Source: an uncultured Eubacteriales bacterium
GTDB taxonomy: Bacteria > Bacillota > Clostridia > Oscillospirales > Oscillospiraceae
NCBI GenBank assembly: GCA_900556535.1
Contig: USPI01000040.1
Location: 1 to 9,957, forward strand
Direction of reading: 5' to 3'
Length of the DNA stretch: 9,957 nt
Of this stretch, positions 1-5,426 are shown in pieces. The notes under the pieces are model-generated. The model was not told the DNA's origin and did not search any database. It saw nothing but the letters and a program-made list of their open reading frames with translations. Position numbers and translations under genes: made by a program. Positions within the stretch are counted from its first letter, which is position 1. Every line of letters starts with the position of its first letter.

Positions 1-11
1 TGGAGAATTAT

Positions 12-310
12 AAACACCTCATCCGGCTCTCCGCTGTGCTCCGACCCACCTTCCCCTCAAGGGGAAGGCAATGTCTTAGTCATTACGCTGTCATGTCTTT
101 TCAACATTTCAAATAACCAAAACTACTGACCATGCGGGCGAGCAATGCTCGCCCGCTTGTGATGGTTTCGTCGGCAGTATCGTAACCGAGCAACCGCAAT
201 AACCGTATTGGTAGTTGCGCCAAGGCGAACTGCCCCCATGGCAACGGTTTCCTCCGCACCCTCGATACCGGGCTACCGCAATATGCGTATCGGTAGGTGT
301 GTCAAAGCGC
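12..310 (-). repeat. Composite intergenic repeat, copy A (partial, inverted relative to B and C)
   Basis: Read on the minus strand this has the same module order as copies B and C, but in a shortened form and with its other half outside the window. Modules in plus coordinates are: the GGGGAAGG hairpin unit (12-69), a conserved stretch that reads FEMxKR if translated (about 70-125), a perfect 10-bp hairpin with an AAT loop (134-156), and two tandem copies of a ~65-nt module (164-227 and 246-310). That module's consensus includes GCGCCTTGA, CCGATAC, TTATTGCGG and CGGTTACGA. The last module overlaps the final three codons of the ZIP gene and supplies its TGA stop. No gene is seen in bases 1-301. 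Confidence 0.85.
134..156. repeat. Perfect ATT/AAT-loop hairpin in copy A
   Basis: GCGGGCGAGC and its reverse complement form a 10-bp stem around an AAT loop. It corresponds to the hairpins at 2949-2975, 3007-3025 and 4918-4936, and carries the GAGC/GCTC version of the stem tip. Confidence 0.8.
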
Positions 311-1042
311 GATCAAAAAAAGGGTGAGGGCGAAGGCGGTGAGGGTGGCGTAGCTTGCAAGGCGGGCGCTGCCGCGGCGATGCGACTGCGGGATCATGTC
401 GTCAACGATGACGAACAGCATTGTCCCCGCCGCGAACGCAAGCGCGAACGGCAGCACACCGCGCGCGAGCGTGACGGCGAGGTAGCCGAAAAACAGCCCC
501 GCGACCTCCACCGCGCCGCTTATGACCGCGATCAGCGCCGCGCGCCGCTTCCCCGAGCCCGCGTGCAGCAGCGGCGGTATCAGCACCATCGCCTCGGGCA
601 AGTTTTGAAACGCGATGCCCGCCGTGACGGTCAGAGTATCGGAGAAGCTGTCCGTGCCGAAGCTCACGCCTGCCGCGATGCCCTCGGGAAAGTGGTGGAT
701 GGCGATGGCCGCGACGAACAGCGCCGCCGAGCGCGATGCGTCCGAGTCGTCCCTTGCGCCGATCATCCCCGTCAGCCGCGGGCCGAGCAGATTGAGCGCG
801 CTCAGAAAAGCCGCACCGCCTATCACACCGAGCGGGGTGAGGAAGATCGCCGCGCTGCCGCCGAGCTCCAACGACGGCGCGACCAGCCCCAGCACCGCCG
901 CGCCCAGCATTATCCCCGCCGCCGCGCCCGTGAGCGAGTCCTCCAGCCTCGGCGGTATGTTCCCGAGCCGAAAGCCCGCGAGCGCGCCCGCAAGGCAGCA
1001 CGCCGCGATGGCCGCTGCCGTCAAAAATACGTATATAAGCAA
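302..1042 (-). CDS. ZIP-family divalent metal transporter (GufA/ZupT-like)
   Basis: A 246-residue integral membrane protein, normal length for bacterial ZIP carriers, expected to import zinc, iron or other divalent cations across the cytoplasmic membrane. About eight hydrophobic segments are visible. The family signature HHFPEG lies at residues 116-121 (fourth segment) and QNLPEA at 146-151 (fifth segment), with E179 in the next; these correspond to the metal-site residues of the family. The usual PEG of the fifth segment is PEA here. The loop before the fourth segment is short and not histidine-rich, so metal preference cannot be read from it. The start is inferred as TTG at 1042. No ATG or GTG lies upstream in frame before a stop, and a weak GGGGG ribosome-binding sequence lies 9 nt upstream. 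The hydrogenase terminator precedes it, so it is probably its own transcript; I saw no convincing promoter. Its stop codon lies inside the adjoining repeat. Confidence 0.88.
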   Translation of the reverse strand: MLIYVFLTAAAIAACCLAGALAGFRLGNIPPRLEDSLTGAAAGIMLGAAVLGLVAPSLELGGSAAIFLTPLGVIGGAAFLSALNLLGPRLTGMIGARDDSDASRSAALFVAAIAIHHFPEGIAAGVSFGTDSFSDTLTVTAGIAFQNLPEAMVLIPPLLHAGSGKRRAALIAVISGAVEVAGLFFGYLAVTLARGVLPFALAFAAGTMLFVIVDDMIPQSHRRGSARLASYATLTAFALTLFLIAL

Positions 1043-1131
1043 AAAAATTAACCCCCGATCACGGGCACGGCCGAGAAAAACGGCTGCCCTTTACGCCATA
1101 CTATGCCGCGCCGCCGGGGGTGGTGTGCGCG

Positions 1132-1165
1132 AAAAAACGCCGCAGGGTCGAGTGACTCTGCGGCG
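1132..1165 (-). terminator. Rho-independent terminator of the hydrogenase gene
   Basis: On the minus strand, 12 nt past the hydrogenase stop codon, CGCCGCAG pairs with CTGCGGCG. The stem continues over one A.C mismatch into GTC/GAC around an ACTC loop, and six T residues follow directly. The plus strand has no T-tract after the stem, so it works in the minus direction only. It separates the hydrogenase from the ZIP gene. Confidence 0.88.
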
Positions 1166-1177
1166 CTGCTGTTTATA

Positions 1178-2713
1178 TCATTGCTTTTCCTCGATGAGCG
1201 GGAGGAAGTCCTTATACTGCGTGTCGTATGCGCAGCTGTACTCGGCGCAGTCGGCGAATTTTGCGACCGCGCGGGTCGAGATGCCGATGGGCTGGAGCGT
1301 GCCTGCGCCGGCAACGCAGCCGCCGGGGCAAGCCATGCCCTCGAGCAGGTAGCCGTCGTATTTGCCGTCGCGTGCCATCATGAGCAGCTTGCGGCACTCG
1401 TGCAGTCCCGTGGCCTTGGCTATCTTCACGTCGCGCGTGGGGTCGATGGACTTTATCGCGTTCACGACCGCCTGCGCCACGCCGCCGGAAACGGCGAATT
1501 TGCGCGCGTCGGAGCCTGCCTGAGCAAGCGGCTGAGCCTCCTCGGCGGGGATAACTTCCTTGTCCACGCCCTTTGCCGCGAACATTCCGAGCACCTCCTC
1601 AAAGGTGAGCACGAAATCGACGTCGCTGCGCACGGTGCGGCGGCTCGCCTCGAGCTTTTTCGCATCGCAGGGGCCGACGAACACGACCTTGCAGCCGGGG
1701 TGGGTCTTTTTGACGAATCTCGCAGTGAGCACCATCGGGGTCATCGCCACGGAGATGTTTTCCGCCATGTCGGGGAACATTTTCTTGACCATGTCGCTCC
1801 ACGACGGGCAGCAGGAGGTGACCATGAAGCGGTGCTTTTTCGGCACCTCCTCAAGGAAGTCGGCGGCCTCCTCGATGACGCACAGGTCCGCGCCTATCGC
1901 CGCCTCGTAAACGTCCTCGAAGCCGAGGCGCTTGAACGCGGGCTTTATCTTCTCCGGCGTTGCGTCCGGTCCGAACTGCCCGACGAATGCCGGCGCGAGC
2001 ACGACGTAGACCGGCACGCCGCTTTTTATCGCCATGATGGTCTGGAAGATCTGGCTCTTGTCGGAGATGGCGCCGAAGGGGCAGTTGACGAGGCACTGTC
2101 CGCAGGAGGTGCAGCGCGCGTAGTTTATCTTCGCTCTGCCCATCTCGTCGCTGCCGATCGCCGCGACGCCGCAGGCCTTTTTGCAGGGGCGCTCCTGGCG
2201 GATTATCGCCGAGAACGAGCACGCGTCCATGCACCTGCCGCAGCGGATGCACTTTTCCGGATCGACATAGGCGTGACCGTCGACCTTGCTGATGGCCTTT
2301 TTGGGGCATATCTCAATGCAGGGGTGCTCGATGCAGCCCTGGCAGCCGTTTGTGACCTTGATGATGTTGTCGGGACAGCGGTTGCAGGCGAATTTGATGA
2401 CGTTGATGAGGGGCGGCTCGTAGTATTTTTCCGCGATGACCGTCTCCATAACGCTGTCGGAGATGTTGTTGTAAACGCCGAGCTTGCGCGTGTTGAGACC
2501 CATCGCAAGGCGCAGTCTTTCGCCTACGACGGCGCGCTCTATGAGCAGATTGTCCCTGAACGGGCCGATCTCGTCGGGGTCGCCGGGGCAGATCTTGTAC
2601 GGCAGCTCCTCGAGCGTGCGCTCGTAGTTGTCGCTGCCCTCGTATGCCATCCGCGCGATCTCGGTGAACACCTCGTGCCTGATCCGGGTCTTGCCGGTCT
2701 CCATACCTCTCAT
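1178..2713 (-). CDS. [FeFe]-hydrogenase, group B (ferredoxin-like domains plus H-cluster domain)
   Basis: 511 residues, probably cytoplasmic; the family reversibly reduces protons to H2. The N-terminal ~100 residues match the conserved lead-in of group B enzymes, as I recall that family. Iron-sulfur cysteines follow: C110/C113, C124/C127/C132/C136, a ferredoxin motif C155xxC158xxC161xxxC165, C177/C181, and a second ferredoxin motif C201xxC204xxC207xxxC211. The H-cluster motifs are all present: TSCCPSW (299-305, C301 being the likely proton-relay cysteine and C302 the ligand), GPCDAKKLE (347-355, ligand C349) and EGMACPGGC (458-466, ligands C462 and C466). The second motif has G where group A enzymes have M before PC. 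ATG 2713 is well supported, with GGAGG at 2721-2725 spaced 7 nt from it. It has its own promoter and terminator, so it is monocistronic. No maturase or electron-bifurcating partner gene is nearby. Group B enzymes are poorly characterised, so the physiological partner is unknown. Confidence 0.93.
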   Translation of the reverse strand: MRGMETGKTRIRHEVFTEIARMAYEGSDNYERTLEELPYKICPGDPDEIGPFRDNLLIERAVVGERLRLAMGLNTRKLGVYNNISDSVMETVIAEKYYEPPLINVIKFACNRCPDNIIKVTNGCQGCIEHPCIEICPKKAISKVDGHAYVDPEKCIRCGRCMDACSFSAIIRQERPCKKACGVAAIGSDEMGRAKINYARCTSCGQCLVNCPFGAISDKSQIFQTIMAIKSGVPVYVVLAPAFVGQFGPDATPEKIKPAFKRLGFEDVYEAAIGADLCVIEEAADFLEEVPKKHRFMVTSCCPSWSDMVKKMFPDMAENISVAMTPMVLTARFVKKTHPGCKVVFVGPCDAKKLEASRRTVRSDVDFVLTFEEVLGMFAAKGVDKEVIPAEEAQPLAQAGSDARKFAVSGGVAQAVVNAIKSIDPTRDVKIAKATGLHECRKLLMMARDGKYDGYLLEGMACPGGCVAGAGTLQPIGISTRAVAKFADCAEYSCAYDTQYKDFLPLIEEKQ

Positions 2714-2772
2714 GGCTTATCCTCCGATATGTCAGTGATTTTTCGCTTGACGCTGTTAGTGCCTTCGGGAGA

Positions 2773-2801
2773 ATATTATACAATTTGCACCCTTTTGTCA
2801 A
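2773..2801 (-). promoter_or_regulatory. Sigma-A-type promoter of the hydrogenase gene
   Basis: On the minus strand a consensus TTGACA (plus coordinates 2796-2801) is followed after 17 nt by TAATAT (2773-2778). The overlapping TATAAT at 2775-2780 would give a 15-nt spacer. Transcription would start near 2766, leaving a leader of about 50 nt. Repeat copy B begins less than 30 nt upstream of the -35 box. Confidence 0.8.
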
Positions 2802-2948
2802 CCTGTTTTCACCACTGCCGTGGGGGCGATTCGTTTTGAGATAGTGCCGATACATTTATTGCGGTGTCTCGGTTACGAGGGTGCCGACAAAACCATATCT
2901 GCCGCGCTATCCATGAGTGCAACCTTAGTCAGCACTCACGATAACAAT

Positions 2949-2975
2949 GTAGGGGCGAGCATTGCTCGCCCCTAC
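2949..2975. repeat. Perfect 12-bp hairpin with ATT loop (copy B, first)
   Basis: GTAGGGGCGAGC, loop ATT, and the exact reverse complement. The second hairpin, at 3007-3025, has GCGACC/GGTCGC in place of GCGAGC/GCTCGC, so the base-pair change is compensated on the other arm. Confidence 0.85.
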
Positions 2976-3006
2976 GGCATAGCTTGCACTTCCGACGAGA
3001 ATGTAG

Positions 3007-3025
3007 GGGCGACCATTGGTCGCCC
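3007..3025. repeat. 8-bp hairpin with ATT loop (copy B, second)
   Basis: GGGCGACC, loop ATT, GGTCGCCC. The same sequence recurs at 4918-4936 in copy C. Confidence 0.82.
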
Positions 3026-3090
3026 GCATGGTCAGCAGTTGCGGCTGTTTGAAATGTATAAAAGACAAGGCGGCGTAATTGCCAAGGCAT

Positions 3091-3250
3091 TGCCTTCCCC
3101 TTGAGGGGAAGGTGGGTCGGAGCGAAGCGGAGAGCCGGATGAGGTGTTTAAAATCTTCCCTATAAGGCTCTAATTCACCTCATCAGTCACCTTCGGTGAC
3201 AGCTTCCCCTCAAGGGGAAGCCAAGCCACTCGCCGTGGCGGGCAGAGCGC
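3091..3250 (+). repeat. Core palindromic unit of copy B
   Basis: Two half-units face each other. The left half contains the CCTTCCCC/GGGGAAGG hairpin (3093-3112) and ends in GATGAGGTG (3138-3146). The right half begins with the complementary CACCTCATC (3176-3184), then has GTCACC-TTC-GGTGAC (3186-3200), GCTTCCCC-TCAA-GGGGAAGC (3202-3221) and GCCAC-TCGCC-GTGGC (3225-3239). The first 99 nt differ from copy C at only two positions. The paired outer arms with hairpins on both sides predict a branched cruciform or RNA fold. Confidence 0.88.
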
Positions 3251-3251
3251 T

Positions 3252-3266
3252 ACCGCCATTGGCGGT
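3252..3266. repeat. Third-type ATT-loop hairpin
   Basis: ACCGCC, loop ATT, GGCGGT: a perfect 6-bp stem with the same loop as the other small hairpins of the element but a different stem sequence. Confidence 0.65.
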
Positions 3267-3428
3267 TGATTTCACTGCGGTGTCACGGTAACGGACTTCC
3301 GACTAAGACCGCACTCATGGGTAGCGTGGCAAATGCGGTTTCCTCCGCAGTCTCGTAACCGAGCACCCGCAAAAGCTGTATCCGCACAATCTCAAGGCGC
3401 TCTGCCCCTCGCGGCGAGCGAGCCGAGC

Positions 3429-3459
3429 TGACGCACTCACCGTATCGGTAAGTGCGTCA
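3429..3459 (-). terminator. Strong hairpin downstream of fucO (possible terminator, no U-tract)
   Basis: TGACGCACT pairs with AGTGCGTCA and the stem continues through one position into ACC/GGT around a 5-nt loop, 13 pairs in all. The odd position is a G.U pair in the minus-strand transcript but a C.A mismatch on the plus strand, which favours a role in fucO mRNA. It starts 16 nt past the fucO stop codon. No T-run follows it, so it is not a canonical intrinsic terminator. It may instead protect the mRNA 3' end, or simply be the end of the repeat. Confidence 0.4.
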
Positions 3460-3475
3460 AGGCATAGTTAAAAAA

Positions 3476-4621
3476 TCACATGAGCTTTTTGAACAGCTCG
3501 GTGAGCTCGGCGGGGGAGGTGTCGCGCGGGTTGCCGGGGCGGCAGGCGTCTGCATAGGCGCTCTCGGCGAGGAAGGGCAGATCCTCCTGCTTGAGCGCGT
3601 CGAGCTTCTCGGGGATGCCGACATCCACGGACAGCTTCTTCACGGCGTCAACTGCCGCGCGGCGGTACTCGTCCTGCGTCATCTCGTCCACGCCCTTGAC
3701 GCCCATTGCGCGCGCGATCTCGCGGTACTTCTCGCCGGTGCAGGGCGCGTTATATTCCATCACGATAGGCAGCATCATTGCGCAGGCGACGCCGTGCGGG
3801 GTGTCGTAAACCGCGCCGAGCGTGTGCGCCATGGAGTGCGCGATGCCCAAGCCAACGTTCGAGAAGCCCATGCCGGCGATGTACTGGCCCAGAGCCATGC
3901 CCTCGCGGCCCTCCTTCTCGCCCGCAACGGACGAGCGCAGGTACTTCGAGATGAGCTTGATCGCCTCAAGATGGAACATATCCGTCATCTCCCACGCGCC
4001 CTTGGTGATGTAGCCCTCAATGGCGTGGGTCAATGCGTCCATGCCGGTCGAGGCCGTCAGACCCTTGGGCATCGAGCTCATCATTTCGGGATCGACAACG
4101 GCGATGATGGGCATATCGTGCGGGTCGACGCAGACGAACTTGCGCTTGCGCTCGACGTCGGTGATGACGTAGTTGATCGTGACCTCGGCCGCAGTGCCGG
4201 CGGTCGTCGGGATGGCGATGATGGGGACACAGGGCTTCTTGGTGTCGGCAACGCCCTCGAGCGAGCGCACGTCGGCGAACTCGGGGTTGTTGATGATGAT
4301 GCCGATGGCCTTGGAGGTGTCCATGGGCGAGCCGCCGCCGATGGCGATGAGGTAGTCCGCGCCTGCGGCCTTGAACGCCGCAACACCGTCCACGACGTTT
4401 TCAATGGTGGGGTTGGGCTTTATGTCGGAGTATATCGCATAGCTGAGGCCGGCCTCGTCGAGAATGTCGGTGACGTTTGCGATGACGCCGTGCTTTAACA
4501 GTGTCGGGCCGCAGCAGATGAGAGCCTTTTTGAAGCCGCGCGCCTTGACCTCGGCGGGTATCTCGCGTATTGCGCCCGCGCCGTGATAAGAAGTCTGATT
4601 GAGCATGATTCTGTTAGCCAT
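3476..4621 (-). CDS. fucO: Lactaldehyde reductase / 1,2-propanediol oxidoreductase (iron-containing group III alcohol dehydrogenase)
   Basis: 381 residues, aligning end to end with E. coli FucO as I recall it (382-383 residues), including long identical stretches such as VTINYVIT and GQYxAGMGFSNVGLG. The enzyme reduces L-lactaldehyde to 1,2-propanediol with a nicotinamide cofactor in the cytoplasm; relatives also accept other short aldehydes. GGGSPMDT (95-102) is the cofactor-binding loop. The iron ligands of FucO correspond to D195, H199, H262 and H276, all present. The residue matching FucO Asp39, which contributes to NAD preference, is G38 here, so NADP use is possible. ATG 4621 has AAAGGAG at 4631-4637, spaced 9 nt. 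No fucose or rhamnose catabolic genes lie beside it. It has its own promoter, overlapped by a dyad, and is probably monocistronic. Confidence 0.93.
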   Translation of the reverse strand: MANRIMLNQTSYHGAGAIREIPAEVKARGFKKALICCGPTLLKHGVIANVTDILDEAGLSYAIYSDIKPNPTIENVVDGVAAFKAAGADYLIAIGGGSPMDTSKAIGIIINNPEFADVRSLEGVADTKKPCVPIIAIPTTAGTAAEVTINYVITDVERKRKFVCVDPHDMPIIAVVDPEMMSSMPKGLTASTGMDALTHAIEGYITKGAWEMTDMFHLEAIKLISKYLRSSVAGEKEGREGMALGQYIAGMGFSNVGLGIAHSMAHTLGAVYDTPHGVACAMMLPIVMEYNAPCTGEKYREIARAMGVKGVDEMTQDEYRRAAVDAVKKLSVDVGIPEKLDALKQEDLPFLAESAYADACRPGNPRDTSPAELTELFKKLM

Positions 4622-4682
4622 AATAATATTCTCCTTTCGGAATTTTTATCTGATTTACAACGAATTAGCTTCCTCTTTTTGG

Positions 4683-4702
4683 AGCGTTAATATTTTAACG
4701 CT
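4683..4702. promoter_or_regulatory. Perfect dyad over the fucO -10 box (candidate Rex operator)
   Basis: Arms AGCGTTAA and TTAACGCT are perfect 8-bp inverted repeats around TATT. The core GTTAA-N4-TTAAC equals the centre of the clostridial Rex consensus TTGTTAA-N4-TTAACAA, while the outer bases differ (CG instead of TT). Because it covers the -10 box and the probable start site, a bound protein would repress. Rex senses NADH/NAD and commonly controls fermentative alcohol dehydrogenases, which suits this gene. No regulator gene is in the window. Confidence 0.6.
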
Positions 4703-4720
4703 TACTTGCGCCGGAGTCAA
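4692..4720 (-). promoter_or_regulatory. Sigma-A-type promoter of fucO
   Basis: On the minus strand TTGACT (4715-4720) and TAAAAT (4692-4697) are separated by 17 nt. The start would fall near 4685, giving a ~64-nt leader with the ribosome-binding site at 4631-4637. Confidence 0.8.
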
Positions 4721-4724
4721 TATG

Positions 4725-4741
4725 CGAAATGTTAAATTTCG
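4725..4741. promoter_or_regulatory. Small inverted repeat just upstream of the fucO -35 box
   Basis: CGAAAT, 5-nt spacer, ATTTCG, ending about 5 nt upstream of the -35 box. It could be an accessory regulator site, but it is short and AT-rich enough to arise by chance. Confidence 0.25.
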
Positions 4742-4917
4742 ATTATCATTCTGTAAACACGCTCGCCGCGTGGGGGCAACTGGCGTTGAGCCGATGCGCC
4801 TTTGGATTTTGCCGATACATTTTTTGCGCTTGCTCGGTTACGATTATTCCGACTAAACCATATGTGCCGCGCTTCCCGTGGGTGCAATTTTTGTCGGCAG
4901 TACCGGCAACAATGTAG

Positions 4918-4936
4918 GGGCGACCATTGGTCGCCC
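4918..4936. repeat. 8-bp hairpin with ATT loop (copy C)
   Basis: GGGCGACC, loop ATT, GGTCGCCC, identical to the hairpin at 3007-3025. Confidence 0.82.
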
Positions 4937-5001
4937 GCATGGTCGGAAATATCGGTTATTTGAAATGCCGAAAAGACAAGGCAGCGTAATTGCAAAGATA
5001 T

Positions 5002-5164
5002 TGCCTTCCCCTTGAGGGGAAGGTGGGTCGGAGCGAAGCGGAGAGCCGGATGAGGTGTTTAAAATCTTCCCTATGAGGCTTTAATTCACCTCATCAGTCA
5101 GGCTTGCGCCTGACAGCTTCCCCTCAAGGGGAAGCCAAGCCACTCGCCGTGGCAGGCAGAGCGC
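5002..5164 (+). repeat. Core palindromic unit of copy C
   Basis: Same layout as 3091-3250: CCTTCCCC/GGGGAAGG hairpin (5004-5023), GATGAGGTG (5049-5057) facing CACCTCATC (5087-5095), then GTCAGGC-TTGC-GCCTGAC (5097-5114), the GCTTCCCC/GGGGAAGC hairpin and GCCAC/GTGGC. The GTCAGGC hairpin replaces GTCACC-TTC-GGTGAC of copy B, while the sequence on both sides is nearly identical. Confidence 0.88.
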
Positions 5165-5426
5165 CTTTGGATTTTGCCGATACATTTTTTGCGGTCGCTC
5201 GGTTACGAGGGCGCGGAGGAAACTGCTCGCCGCAGGGGCAGAGCGCCTTGACACCCCTACCTATACATCTATTGCGTCGGCACGGTTACGAAGCTGCCGA
5301 TAAAACCGCAAAGCCGTCGCTTCCCGCGAGTGCCGACCAAGATCATACCTCAATAGTGCGTGGTAACTATGGTTTGGTCGGCACTTTCGATACCGTGTTC
5401 ACGCAATAACAGTATCGGCAGGAGCA

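Larger units (their letters stand above)
2829..3463 (+). repeat. Composite intergenic repeat, copy B
   Basis: This fills nearly all of the space between the hydrogenase promoter and the fucO stop codon; no gene is supported in it. Modules in order: the ~65-nt module (2829-2894), a linker, two ATT-loop hairpins 54 nt apart (2949-2975 and 3007-3025), a conserved ~60-nt stretch, the core unit (3091-3250), another ATT-loop hairpin (3252-3266), a partial ~65-nt module (about 3270-3310), then an inverted full one (3337-3402) and an inverted partial one (about 3438-3463). From 2829 to 3104 it aligns without gaps to copy C, apart from a 54-nt duplication of the hairpin segment. Confidence 0.9.

Noticed and set aside
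215..1051. 278-codon plus-strand frame opposite the ZIP gene
   Set aside because: Arg/Ala-rich shadow peptide, antisense to a clear membrane transporter, beginning within the repeat.
1103..2839. 578-codon open frame on the plus strand opposite the hydrogenase
   Set aside because: It is antisense to a gene with complete catalytic motifs, a ribosome-binding site, a promoter and a terminator. The long frame results from GC-rich codon use on the other strand, and the peptide resembles no family I know.
2820..3104. 94-codon frame within repeat copy B as a small protein gene
   Set aside because: Copy C has an in-frame TAA, copy A is out of frame at a module junction, there is no codon-position bias between B and C (14/11/13), and no ribosome-binding site stands out.
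2829..3463. CRISPR array
   Set aside because: The repeats are modular, of different lengths and in both orientations, with no constant repeat and unique-spacer pattern and no cas genes.
3452..4498. 348-codon plus-strand frame opposite fucO
   Set aside because: Antisense shadow of a gene nearly colinear with known FucO; low-complexity His/Asp/Val-rich peptide.
5104..5409. 101-codon frame within repeat copy C
   Set aside because: Built from core and ~65-nt modules read in mixed frames; no homology or start signals.
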